A DNA stretch of 64,000 nucleotides from Phycomyces nitens (lineage: Eukaryota > Mucoromycota > Mucoromycetes > Mucorales > Phycomycetaceae). The DNA lies in the NCBI GenBank assembly GCA_022702545.1, contig JAHRBC010000005.1, forward strand, positions 3,224,001 to 3,288,000, written 5' to 3'. The position numbers and the translations under genes are program-made. Positions 19,979 to 31,284 of the stretch are shown here, piece by piece; the stretch's first letter is position 1, and every line of letters starts with the position of its first letter. The notes beneath the pieces are model-generated. The model did no database searches, was not told where the DNA came from, and saw nothing but the letters and a program-made list of their open reading frames with translations.

Positions 19979-22234
19979 TTATAGGATTGATAGGTTACCC
20001 TTGGTGATACGTAAGTTGGTATTAAAAACAAAATATGGCGCAATCACAAAAAATTGATTGCTGTTTGGTGGGTATTGAATGAGACCAACTTGATAGATGA
20101 TGTCATCTACGTTGATGACGGCGAAAGTTGGTGAGGGTATATGTCCATGCAGGGTATCAGTTGGTCTCTTCTTTACAATCGGGACAGAAAAGTCATGTGC
20201 CGCTGTGGTATGCTCTTTCATGACATCAACAAATGCCAAAAAGTGGGTTATGCCATGGGTATCTTTATGCTGAAAATAAAACTCTACAGTGCCAACGAGC
20301 CAGCTTTGGATGGGTATATTGCAATGACTAGATGAAGATTTAAGAATGTGAGCAATCTCTACTTTGTATTTCGACTAATACCAATACTTACTTTTTATAT
20401 GTACAAGTAAACATGATATGATGGTTACCGCGGCTGGTCTCATTTTTCATTTTTCGGTATATGGATGAAGAGTACACTGTAGAGTCTTTCCAAAGGCGGG
20501 AAGCAACAACAATTGATGAGTCAGCAAGCTCAGTGGTATATGTGGTGGTATTTCGGGTATAATATCTCAGCAACGCATTTCTCACAATGTTGCTGCTTAT
20601 GCCTTCAATGGTATCATCAAGCAACTGAGTATTACGATGAAATGGTTCCCATAGCTGGGCACCACTTTCATCATTGGGTATATTTATGAAACTTGATTCG
20701 TTGTAGGTATGAGGATGAATGATGCTGGTATGGTTATGAAGATCGATGGCTGTATGGATATATCTGTGGATTGCAAATCGTTCTACGAGTAAGCTGGCAT
20801 TTCGCCCGCCTTTAGACTTTGACCTAATGAGCTTGGAATAGACGCCAATGACCCTCTCCATTGATCTGGTAGAATAACTCCTTAGAGGGCCCTGGCGTCT
20901 TATGATATAGGGTATATGGATGAGATAATGCTGGACTGGTCGGAAGACACTACGAGATAGTGTCTTTTGATGAACTTGGTATAATAGGAATGCATGCCAG
21001 TCTTTGAAATGTCTATTGAAAAAAAAGGTAATAATAAATGTTAAATAAAAGTAATGATTCACTTTTGTTTGACATACCTTTCCATTTCGTCGATCAGGGT
21101 ATATGTGAGTGACCACTGTAAGGCAAGTGCACACCCTTTTACCAAGGACAAGACGGCATTTTTGGCAGCCCTGCTTGGTAAATAGGGGACGACAACTGTG
21201 GGTATAATGTATAGAAGGAAATCAAGCCAATCTACTGCACGAGTGCCATCGATTTTCTGGAAGATGTTGTCGAAGCTGCCTTGGAATGAAATGGGTATAA
21301 ACTGCCTGAAGTTGGAAATGCAGTTTCCAATGGTCTCCAAGTCAGATCTGGGTATATAAAATGAGTAATTGTCTGCTGACTGGGTATTGTCTTCTTGGGT
21401 ATAGTAAAATTTGGTGTCTTTAGAGTGAGCAACGGATATAAGTTCAAAGAGGTGATGGCCGATTCCTCTTGCAATCAAATGCAGTTTGTCCAATGCAAAA
21501 AATGAAGAGCCAGAGAAGGTCGACAGTTTGGCAAAGAGACTTGGCTGGTATATGTTTTTGATCTATTATACATAAGTATTTAGTATAAAAAGAATGATTA
21601 ATTGAATATTCATATACTTACAGGGTTGCTGGTATAAAAATCTTCAACAGGTCTTAGAGGAGCAGAGCTGTCATCAAAGTATACTCCATGCCTTCTGTTA
21701 TCCGCTGGCTTTCCTTTGGTCTCGCAAATGCGGCAACCAAACAAACTGTTGTGTGACCCAAGATGGGCCATGTCTGCAACTGCAGGGATATCACCAGATG
21801 CCAACTGCAAGTGGACCTTTGATTGGCATATCTCAGCCCCATTGTGCTTTACAATGAGGCCATGAACTTCGAGGTCCTTTAGCTCATTTTTGATGGGTAT
21901 TAAAAATGAATCCAAATTGGATGGTTTTTTAGGACCAGGCAAAATGGCAAGTTGTATGAGGTATGGGGTGGTATATCTAAGCTTTTAATTAGTATTTTGT
22001 TTGTTTAAAATATTAATTATCTTATGGATGAATCGATGTTGAAAATGATTAAATGAATGATGGTATATGAGGCTTTGCCTTTTTTCTGGTTGAAAAAACC
22101 ATCGGTATATATGCCCAAGGCAATATCATTGGGATTGGCAAACATGCCTTGTCTTACGAGCTGCTTATAATTTTTGCCATCAAAAATATCATTGATTTCG
22201 CCAGCATGTGATTCTCTGTTGGCTCTGTATTGTA

Positions 22235-22268
22235 CACTGGAAAAATGGGTCTGAATACTCATGTGTGA
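22235..22268 (+). repeat. B1 left terminal inverted repeat
   Basis: CACTGGAAAAATGGGTCTGA and 14 further bases match the reverse complement of 28701-28734. Confidence 0.95.
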
Positions 22269-22431
22269 GCAAAGCTGTCTACCTGAGGAAAATTAGGGCA
22301 AATCTGCAGCTCAACACCTTTTTTTGTGTTCTGATTAAAAACGTTCTTTTGCTTGACCCCATTGGCTTGATTAAAAAGAATAAAACAACGTTGCTTTTTT
22401 ACCACTATAAAATATTAATAAATAAAGTATA

Positions 22432-22449
22432 TGTAACACTCGTTTCCTT
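22432..22449 (+). promoter_or_regulatory. Conserved upstream motif of B1 transposase
   Basis: TGTAACACTCGTTTCCTT, 30-47 nt upstream of ATG 22479, shared with B0, B2 and B3. Confidence 0.5.
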
Positions 22450-22478
22450 TTTGTTTTAACATTATAAACACAAACACA

Positions 22479-25400
22479 ATGTCATCTTCAAATACTTTTT
22501 ACAACACCAAGTGCTATTGCAATAGATGCAACAACAATGGCCAAGGCTACACATTGGTAGCAAGCCGAACTGCTCAGCGTCATAGCAAGAGAGCAAGAAT
22601 TGAACAGAGCAACTCAAATGAGATTGGTATGATAATTTCAGTGTTTATTTTTATGTATTGTATAATAATTTCGGCGGTATGAAACACAGACACTCAAGCA
22701 GACATGGATATTGATATTCAATGTAAGAAAAGTTTATTTGAAAAAGTAGAGACTAAGAAACTATTATATTCTATAAGCGGTCATTTCTATTCAACAGTCT
22801 GGACCCTCGGATGTATTGGACGGTCAGACCAACTCACCTTTTGGGATGCCGATGTAATGCTGGATGAGGGCGATTCAGTTGCTAATGAGGCCAATGTCGA
22901 TGGCGAACGCGATGACGAAAGCGATGATGAAGAAGATGAAGGCGAAGATGAAGTTGAGATCGAGGTTGAGGAATTCGACAGTGAAGGTGCGTGTTGCATA
23001 GCCAAAAGCAAAGAGAAAGCAGCAAAGAAAAAAGCCTGAAAAGAATTGAATATTAATTTTTTCGATTTTAAAATAGACCCTTTCCCAACCCCCAATATGC
23101 CTGAAAATCCTGTGCACAGGTTTATTGCCGTTTTTGTTGTCCTCTTTGCATCCCGCTATGTGGTCAACAAGGGTGCTGTTGTCTTGATCGAGTTCATCAA
23201 CACACTCTTGACGATTTACGAGCAGGATTTCCAGCTCCCATCCAGTCTTCTTGGTCTGCAAAGAATGACAGGATATTCTGCGATTTCCAACGGTATCAGG
23301 AGATTCGTAGCCTGTCCTGATTGCCACGCAGTTTATGAAGAAAACCAGTCTGTCCCCCCTCACTGTGTTTTCACGAAAGTTGGTGCACGTCTGACCTGCA
23401 ACTGCAAGTTGACCAAGGTTACATCGTCTGGAGCATTGGTTCCCAAGCGCGTGTTCCAATACCAGTCATTGAAGCATGCCTTGAAAATTCTTTTCCTTCG
23501 CCCTGATTTTGAAGCAAGCATTCAACACTGGAATCAGGAGCTCAAGATCATGGATACAATGTGCGACATCTTTGACGGTGTTATGTGGAAGGAGTTGAAA
23601 GACATCAGTGGTGAATCTTTTGTTGCCCATCCTCGTTCTTTGATGTTGACGTTGAACATTGATTGGTTCCAGCCCTTTGACAGGGTCACATACTCTTGTG
23701 GGGCCATTTACTTGGTGGTTAACAACTTGCCTCGTGAGGAGCGGTTTAAGGCAGAGAACACTATCCTTGTTGGACTCATGCCTGGGCCAAAGGAGCCAAA
23801 GTCCGAAGAGATTAACCATTATCTCAAGCCTTTGGTTGATGAGTTGGAACAACTGTACGTGGGAATGACTATCCCAACCTTTGAATGCATTTCTGGAGCA
23901 ACCGTCCGTGCAGCTTTGTTCATGGTAGCATGTGACATCCCTGCAGCCAGAAAGACAAGTGGATTCACGTCCCATAACAGCACAAACGCCTGTTACAAGT
24001 GTTGTCGCAAATTTTCTCGTCTTCCTGGGACAAGCAGTGTGGACTTCCGTGGGTTCAATGAGTCTGGGTGGCGTCGTCGTCGTGGTGTGGAGAACCGTTT
24101 GCATGCTGAGGTGTGGAAGAGTACAAGTACGCCCTCAGAAAGGCATGAGTTGGAGGTCGAAAATGGTGTTCGATGGTCGCAACTCCATCGCCTTGGATAC
24201 TTTGATCTAGTACGTGGAACGATCATTGATCCCATGCATAACCTATTCTTGGGTACAGCCAAGAGGATGGTCGAGACGTGGACTACTAGTGGTCTAATCA
24301 CGGATAGGAAGCTGGCTTCTATGCAAGTAATGGCCGAATCAATGGTGGTGCCAACTGACTACACCATTTTGAAGACGAAGATCAGTAGAGGATTTCCATA
24401 TATGAAGGCTGATGAATGGAAATCCTGGGTGTTGGTGTATTCTCCTGTGCTGCTCAGAGACGTTCTTCCTCTGGATAAGTTCAAGAATTGGATCGACTTT
24501 GTTGATGCTTGCCGTCTCCTTGCAACACCAACAATCACGTTTGATGACCTTGACGACGCCCATGCCCATTTGGAAAGATTCTGTCAGAAATGCGAAGAAT
24601 TGTATCCTGCTCCCACTCTCACCTGCAACATGCACCTGCACATCCATCTTCGCGAAACCATTCGTGATTTTGGACCTGTGTATGGTTATTGGCTGTTTGG
24701 GTTCGAGAGGTACAATGGCCTGTTGAAGAAGATCGACACCAACAGAAGAGATGGATTTGAGTCCACATTCATGAAGACTTTTGTTGAAGACATGTACAAG
24801 GGCGACTACGTACAAAAATGCTCTCCTGTCCGAACCAAGCTTCTTTCCGTCCTCTTCTGTCAAAACTCACATCATCATCCACAACTGCCACCTCCTCCTC
24901 TGCCCCTCTTTCACACACGCCATTTATACTTCAGCTATTTGTGCGTGCATCTTTAAAGCCTGAATTTCCGATAAAGGGAAATGAGCCCCTTCCTCTCTCT
25001 GCCTTCTCTCTCTTGGTGAGAAAGCCATCTGTAATGGATGATACAGATTATCTCCAGTTGTTGGAGTACTATCGGCTATCGTATGGTATACCAAGTCTTC
25101 AGCATTATCATCAGGCAACGTCTTCAGGTATCTTTGTTGATAATCATATCACAAAGATAAAATCTATCAATCTTCTCGGCCAGACGTATAAAGGCAAAAA
25201 TGGTTCCGTAGACCGTGGGTCATTCATTCAAGCACTATTCCTGGGTAGAGTTGGTGATCCTCCACGAGCATACACAGGACAAATTCAGTACTTGTTCCTC
25301 CACAAGCTCAGTTGTTCATCAATCGGAAATAATTCCACTCATGTCTTTGCTTTCGTGAGATGGCTCATCAACATGCCAAGTAGAACACGTGAATACGAAG

Positions 25401-25555
25401 GAGTTGAGGTCTGCTCGCCAAGTTTCTCTCCAGATGATTATCATTGTATATTGCCAGTACATCGTATTCTTTTGGAAGTCGCGACTGCTGAGCTGGTGTC
25501 TGGTGTTAATGTGAAGATGCTGGTCATTCCTTTACCAAAAAAGATGTATGCTTAA
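22479..25555 (+). pseudogene. Family B Tnp2-type CACTA transposase, B1 copy, one frameshift
   Basis: Exons: 22479-22626, 22690-22722, 22798 to about 22987 and about 23077-25555. Exon 1 has the Cys cluster CYCNRC and RTAQRHSKRAR, exon 3 the acidic linker. Exon 4 starts MPENPVHR at 23098 and has NIDWFQPFDR, ACDIPAARK, RGTIIDPMHNLFLGTAKR and FGFERYNG. These are the Tnp2 signatures and probable Asp-Asp-Glu residues. The frame shifts at 24814-24818, an A5 run that needs one more A. After it the C-terminal part (residues like FPIKGNEPLP, AYTGQIQYLF and VIPLPKK) is intact. Without the repair the protein loses its last 200 residues. Confidence 0.88.
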
Positions 25556-25687
25556 AGCATTAATAAATAAATACTTGTTTCTTTTAAAAAGAACAAAACA
25601 AAACATTCATTGCCTTTAAACATGTCTTTGGGATTAAATACGTAAGCAAGAGTAAAATAAAACAATTGTTTTTTATTTATTTTTTAT

Positions 25688-26802
25688 TTAATTTCTTATG
25701 ACCCAAGGAGGCAGACGGGCGGCCAAGTCACCAGGGACTGCTAAGTCTCTGACTCCTTTGAGATCTCTTGACAGCATCTGATGAGCATTCATCCCCAAGT
25801 CAAGAGAAACGAATGAGTCAACGATTTCAATAAACCGGTTGAACTAAATAGCATTTGTTAATATTTCAAAAATGATATCTTAATAAATATATTATTATAT
25901 ATTGTTTACAGAATAATTTACCTCATCGCTTCTCCAGCTTGGGCGATAAACGGAGACCCGACGCTTGCCAAGAGTCTTTGAAGTATCGTTGTCTGATTCT
26001 CCTTCAGACATTGCTTCTTTCTGAAGCAGACCAGAACAAACTTGCCCCATTGCCTGCTCAATGGCCTCCTTATGTTTGAGAAAGGCAGTCATGCGACGTT
26101 CGAAATGCTAACAAATATCCAACATGTATTCATTAATATTTGTCTCTAGTTTGAATAGTATACAACCTACATCTTTTTCACGGTTTGCCCTTCTCGAACG
26201 AGCGTTGGAGACTGCCTTCTTCTCAGAAGACTTTCTCTGCTCCTGACGACGGCTACAGAAGTTTCTGTAGACTTTCTCTCGAATGTCACTTCTTCTCAAG
26301 GGCGAGCCAACAAAATTTGGCCCAAGGTAAGCCAGTAGACGTTCTACCAGCTCCTTGTTGGGACTCTCGTCAAAGTGAGTATGGACATCCCACCTTGGCT
26401 TGTTGTTATTTGCCTGGATGTCAACCAACGCCCTTGACCTCAACTTTGGCTGCCACAAATATTCACGAATATCTTTCTGTTTGATCAAAATAAGAATTTA
26501 GTTGATAGGATATTATATCTGGTGACACCTACAAACACACGTTTCTTTGCATCAGACATCGATTCATTTGTGGCCTCGGCAGTTGGGGCAGCAACAGAGG
26601 CAAGAACAGGTACTGGAGCCACAATACTTGTGGCAGCAATGACAGTGAGGTTGGACTCAATAAGAGTCCCCATTCTTCTGTTCATCGTGGTCATGTCGCC
26701 TCTAATTGAGGCAAGATCCTCTTGGAGATTCGTGATGACCGTCTGCATATTGACATCGTCGTCAGCAGGTCGTGGAGCAATATTCCTTCTTTGGTTTGAC
26801 AT
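25688..26802 (-). CDS. Family B partner gene, B1 copy
   Basis: Four exons: 26802 to about 26532, 26476-26171, 26107-25922 and 25843-25688, all with usable splice sites and no internal stop. It encodes NQRRNIAPRP at the start, a variable Val/Ala/Pro-rich stretch, then the conserved core (LRSRALVDIQANNNKPRW, SPNKELVERLLAYLGP, RRSDIREKVYRNF). An AMSEGESDND acidic patch follows, then YRPSWRSDE and a C-terminus ending LPPWVIRN. It runs tail-to-tail with the transposase, 132 bp apart. It probably binds subterminal repeats or aids the transposase; that is inference from position. Confidence 0.75.
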
Positions 26803-27274
26803 TTTCTATTATAAATTATATCAAAAATACACAATATTTAATACTCGTTTACTACTTTAAGTTTAAACATATCTTTTACTTAAAACGCACAAGAGACAGA
26901 TAGATAGAAAAATTGGATTTGAGTGGGAAGAGTGAACAAGTTGGTCAAAAGGATTTAATAATATAAAATACAGATTATATATTAGTAAAGACAGCTTTAT
27001 TTATAAATCCAAAAAGACTTCTTGTACACATTAATGAACGGCACCATTATTGCTTTTGGACTCTATCCATTACACCTATTCTGTCTCTGTTTCAAATTAT
27101 ATATCCTTGTATTTTTTTTTCTTTTTAGCCTTTTTTCCTTTCTCTTGTTTCCTTATATCCGCGCCTATTTTCTCTTTCTTTTTTTACACCTCTTTAGACT
27201 AAAAATTGGCGGCTTCTTTATAAACACGCACTCATTCCAATACATCCTGCCTGCATTGCTCCTCCAAACTAATC
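26803..27274. promoter_or_regulatory. Shared promoter region between partner gene and third gene in B1
   Basis: Non-coding. A TATA-like CTTTATAAAC at about 27217-27226 lies 50-60 nt before the third-gene ATG, with CTTTATAAAT at the same place in B2. T-rich tracts at 27105-27190 give spurious hydrophobic open frames. Confidence 0.5.
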
Positions 27275-28207
27275 ATGGTCAGTTAAATGTGCCGGTGCCA
27301 TCTTGCAAATTATTCTGATTCTCTCTTTCTATTTTATAGACCTCTTCCACTTTCATAGCCTATTATATGATAACGTCATCAGTCCCAGTGTAAAAAAATA
27401 TTTTCGTGTCAAACTTTTTTTCTCTAATGCTTCTTATTCTCCTATAGGCCGCCGCCATCAATCACCCTATACCCCATCTGCGTCTTCTATCATCTACAAC
27501 TGTCATCATAATGGTAATGCTGTCTTTTAGCTTTTATACTTTTTTATATATTTATTCTGACTATCTCTTTTGATCTTATAGACCTCCTCTACTGGCATGG
27601 TCTATTATATGGTATCGTCATTGGTGCTATGGTAAAAAAATCTTTTTGTGTCAAAAAAATAATAATTTTCTTTTCTAACGTTTCTTATTCTACAATAGGC
27701 CGCCGCCATCACTGTCTACCTCATCTGCCTCCCTCATCATCTACGACTGGTTATCATAATGGTAATGCCATTTCTTGGTCTTTGTGCTTTTCAAAATATT
27801 ATTCTGGCTATTTACTAATAATTTTTTATACTCTTAATAAGAAGCTATTGTTGGCCGCCATATACCATCCCTCTACTATAATCGCCAACTCTGCTTCTGG
27901 TATGTAAATTAATTATTTTATCACTCAATTCACCTGTAATAATTTATTTTACCCCATCTCTAGTCAACCTAATCATACAAGATGCCATGCCGCACAACTC
28001 AGCCCCTCTTTGTCCATTCTTGTCCATCCCTTACAATGTAAGTATAATATACCTCGCATCTTGAATAGCACCCGCACTTTTGAATATATGTCACTAATAT
28101 AACTTTTATTATATCAGAACACTACCGCAACCACCCAAATCGCCGTCGGACCTTATTTTCAGGTATTGTTCAGTAGAGAAGCACCCGATCCAAGTAGTAT
28201 CAAGTAG
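27275..28207 (+). CDS. Third gene of family B: small spliced membrane protein, B1 copy
   Basis: Exons: 27275-27281, 27582-27631, 27699-27761, 27845-27899, 27964-28037 and 28118-28207 (7+50+63+55+74+90 = 339 nt, 112 residues). All introns are GT-AG. Two hydrophobic segments (about residues 8-29, GIVIGAMAAAITVYLICL core; and about 34-54, LVIIMLLLAAIY core) suggest two membrane helices. The tail is polar, with NNTTATTQ and PDPSSIK at the end. B2 has the same six exons with the same lengths. An extra exon pair (27340-27389 and 27448-27513) is a duplicate of exons 2-3. Including both pairs breaks the frame, so it is probably skipped. I recognise no family. Confidence 0.6.
27340..27513 (+). repeat. 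Duplicated exon 2-3 block in third gene of B1
   Basis: This block (50-nt and 66-nt exons with their splice sites) resembles 27582-27761. B2 has only one such block. It looks like a local tandem duplication of about 240 bp. Confidence 0.65.
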
Positions 28208-28734
28208 GCCGGTAGAAGCGGCAAGGATAGACAGTAATAGTATTAGAACTCGTGTATAGAACCATTCTATTCTTTCCAATAAACACAAATATAAACCATA
28301 AACAACCTAATAAGTACGGGATATAAAATAATGGGGGAGCATTCAATGCTTGATTACACAGTAATAGCCTTCAAATATTGGTTAAAAATTAAGAAAGCCT
28401 TCAATCCACCTGAGTATAATCGGATTTTAATCATGTCAAGAGGTTCTTTTGCTTTCAACTTTCCTCTTATATAAAGAGTGTACAACAACGAAACTTGGTT
28501 TCAAATAGACTTTTATTCTGTACATCAGGTCAAATTAATGACCCGCTCATACTAACAACCCCCACTTGGTCAGCCCATGAAGTAAATACTCATGCAGAAA
28601 CCAGGTCATAACTCATTGTGTAAAACTTGGCTTTGGCACATACAGAAACCCATACAGCGTATCTAATAAATCTTAATTTTACCCCTTAGTAACCGCACTT
28701 TTACACATGAGTATTCAGACCCATTTTTCCAGTG
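28208..28734. other. B1 right subterminal region
   Basis: Non-coding. It includes CCAATAAACACAAATA (about 28278), a plausible polyadenylation region for the third gene and shared with B2, then AT-rich sequence to the terminal repeat. Confidence 0.6.
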
Positions 28735-29570
28735 GTAGGAGCTCTCGGGTATCTGGATCGGCCAACATCTTGGATATGATGTCCCCAATGGACAAAAGCT
28801 TCATTTGGGCAACTGGTGCCTTCACCAACTCGGTTTCCATCTTGTAGCGCGCCTCGCCACAATTGGAACATTCATATTCCCCATCAGCCATGCCTTATAG
28901 TCTACAACCTGATGGGCACACATCATAGTCATGGCCCTCCAGATCCGACTTCTTCTTGAGCAGAACATCTACTCCTTCACCATGTCTAATCTTGGCTCCA
29001 GGCTCTAAAAAGAAAATGAATGATATAATTTATGTCAGTAATTGTTAAGTAAAATAACAGTAAGTAATATCATTTACCCAGCATGATCTCATCATGATCC
29101 CGAATGAGTGTGTTAGCAAACCTAACAATGTCTCTGTAGGCTGCCCTAGCTATTTTATGCTGGACCACCAAGTGAGAGAGATGGATACTCAATAGTTCAG
29201 CTTTGGTGAAGGTATTGAGCCCAATTTGCTCACTATTGTATATGTGCGCTCTACCCTCAGTGGCATCAAAAGTACAGCCACATTTGTATGAAAGGCTTTC
29301 ATCGGCTTCCATGATATCTGTAGAAAATGTAGGTATTATTTTGTATAAGTGTTTGTGAATCAGTGAATATGATTTTTTATTATTATTATTACCTGAATCA
29401 CCCATAGATTCATCATTATCCTGCATTTCAATATCTTCAGACAAACATTGGTGAAGTCTACTGTGGTTTTTCAGATGCTGGTAACTATTGAAAGTCAAGA
29501 CACACTGAGCACACTGATATGTCAGCATAGACATTTTGTCTCTCGATTGGTTGGTATTAGATGAAGACAT

Positions 29571-30256
29571 ATTGATAAAAAGTGTAACTGGCTAGGTTGG
29601 GTGAGGATGTGAAATATAGAGTTATAAAAAATCTAATGATGATAGCTTGGTAAAAAGAGTAGCTTTATATATGATTTATTTTATACTGAATGATTGCAAC
29701 AATTTTTCTATTTCTCATAGTGACGATTATGATGATGATGGCAGTATAAATTCTTCTCGGTTAATATATCTATTAGACAAAACACCTCTTGATAATAATG
29801 CCAATGGTAGTTGAGATGTCTCTTGCTCAATGTTGGCGATAACTGTTAAATTACTTATCGGTCAATAATTTTGGTAATAGGTAAGACATGTCTTGGTTAA
29901 TAATGGCAGTAATAGATAAAATACACGTTGGTCAATAATTACAATAAGTATGATATGACTAGGGTCATGTCATTTACTTTAGATTATTAAGAGGCTATAA
30001 TCATTACATATATAGTGTCTCCATGGTACATTAGTTATAAGGCTCGTTTATATTTCGATTCTTAATTTACACACCAATATATTCCTGATAACTGTAAATC
30101 ATTTATTATATCCTAGCTTTGCCTTGCAAATGATTATATCAATATATCATACTTTCTAATAAACCAAGGTGATAATAGATCCAAAGTATATATATTCTTT
30201 AATGCAAAGTACAACCTTCATTATATTTTAAATTATTAATAATTCACTTTATCAAC
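29571..30256. promoter_or_regulatory. Divergent promoter region of A1
   Basis: Lies between the two divergent family A genes. AT-rich, no open frame of note. It contains several copies of a GGTCAATAAT-type motif (29868, 29891, 29930). Confidence 0.45.
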
Positions 30257-31284
30257 ATGTCTGACATGAACGCTACCCTTATCAACTCTGTTAAGAAAGT
30301 TGAACGTGATGTTGCAGACATTAAACAAATGTTACACAGTCTTCAAGACCAGTTTAACAACCAATTTGGCTCAAAAATTAATGAAGAAGAAGTAAATGTA
30401 ATACAGCAGAGTATTATGGAGCAAAGTGGTAAGATTGTTTCCTTATCTTATTTGCATTCAATCGTTTTATTAATACATATAAATATATTTACTATTAGCT
30501 CTTGAGCGTGTGGCCGAATCTGTGAAGAGGGCTCAATTAACTGAGTATCCTAATCGACTTGGGAAACGATTGATTGATACAGATGGAGAATTCAAAGGAA
30601 AGTATGATACCCAACGGTATAACATGCTGCTGCAATTGCTTCATCATCAAGACTGGGAAGCAAAGTGCAAGGAGGTCCCAGAAAGACAATCTTTGTGTCA
30701 GTTGGTCCTTTTGACAGAGCACGAATTGACCATGAAGCGTCTTTTGCTCAAAACCTTGGCCCGTGCAATCAAGCGCGACTTGATTGACAAGGATTATCCG
30801 GAAACCAAGAAAGAATGGAGAGGTATTCCAGAGCATCAAAGGGAATATTACATGATGCATCTGGAAAAACTTGCCAAGGACAGTGGCCTTGAGATTTTTA
30901 AGTGCAAACGAATGTGGTGTGCAAAGAATCTTCTTCGCGACACATTCAAAAGTGATAGCCAAACTCACAGGAGAAGAATTGTAGACAACAGCCAGGCAAG
31001 TTTATTAATTAACAACCATTTGAATACTTTATAATTAAAACGATATTTTTATTATGCTATAACAGGAAGGAGCAAGCACTTCTTTCCTTTCAGAAGATGA
31101 GGCAGGTCAGACTGGCGATGGCGCCGAATCACCGATCATGGCAGATGTGCTGTAAGTTGTTTTTGTTGTTGCTCATCTATTGCTAATCCAATGCTAACAT
31201 AATATTTCTACTGTTTGATATAGCTCTACACCACCAAGGACAAGTGTTGAGCCAGTACAAAAGAGAAAGAGAACAAGGGTTTAA
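30257..31284 (+). CDS. Family A partner gene, A1 copy, intact
   Basis: Exons: 30257-30428, 30499-30999, 31066-31151 and 31224-31284, open throughout. It starts MSDMNATLINSVKKVERDV, a likely coiled coil (residues 1-45). The core is LTEYPNRLGKRLIDTDGEF and then DWEAKCKEVPE. An acidic Ser/Glu segment follows and the end is basic (KRKRTRV), a likely nuclear signal. Intron 2 has a GC-AG boundary (CAG/GCAAGT), also present in A2. The design resembles the family B partner genes (coiled or variable head, core, acidic patch) without clear sequence identity. Role unknown; DNA binding is the best guess by position. Confidence 0.7.

Larger units (their letters stand above)
22235..28734 (+). mobile_element. 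CACTA family B element copy B1, complete, inside A1 transposase
   Basis: Its termini CACTGGAAAAATGGGTCTGA (22235) and the inverse at 28734 match over about 34 bp with one mismatch. The 3-bp target duplication GTA is at 22232-22234 and 28735-28737. Removing it and one GTA aligns A1 exon 3 with A3 exon 3 without a gap. It is 6500 bp and carries three genes: transposase, convergent partner gene, and the small third gene near the right end. Confidence 0.97.
19979..29570 (-). pseudogene. Family A CACTA transposase, A1 copy, split by B1
   Basis: Seven exons by comparison with A3: 29570 to about 29392, about 29322-29080, then from about 29007 into the B1 insertion at 28734. It resumes at 22234-22021, then 21976-21622, 21562-21078, 21012-20392 and 20326-19979. 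Exon 1 encodes a C2H2 zinc finger (YQCAQC then LKNHSRLH). Later exons hold CPSGC/CSNCG cysteine pairs, the Tnp2-type LPGPKKPSNLD segment and a conserved C-terminus (VGLIQYPP, APYFVFNTNLR). Besides the 6.5-kb insertion it has a stop TAA at 28895-28897 and has lost the intron 3 donor (AT for GT at 22019-22020). Exon 6 lacks the two stops seen in A3. Confidence 0.85.

Noticed and set aside
27022..27318. 98-codon hydrophobic frame at the start of the third-gene region
   Set aside because: Made of T-rich promoter sequence and running through the first intron; B2 has no equivalent frame.
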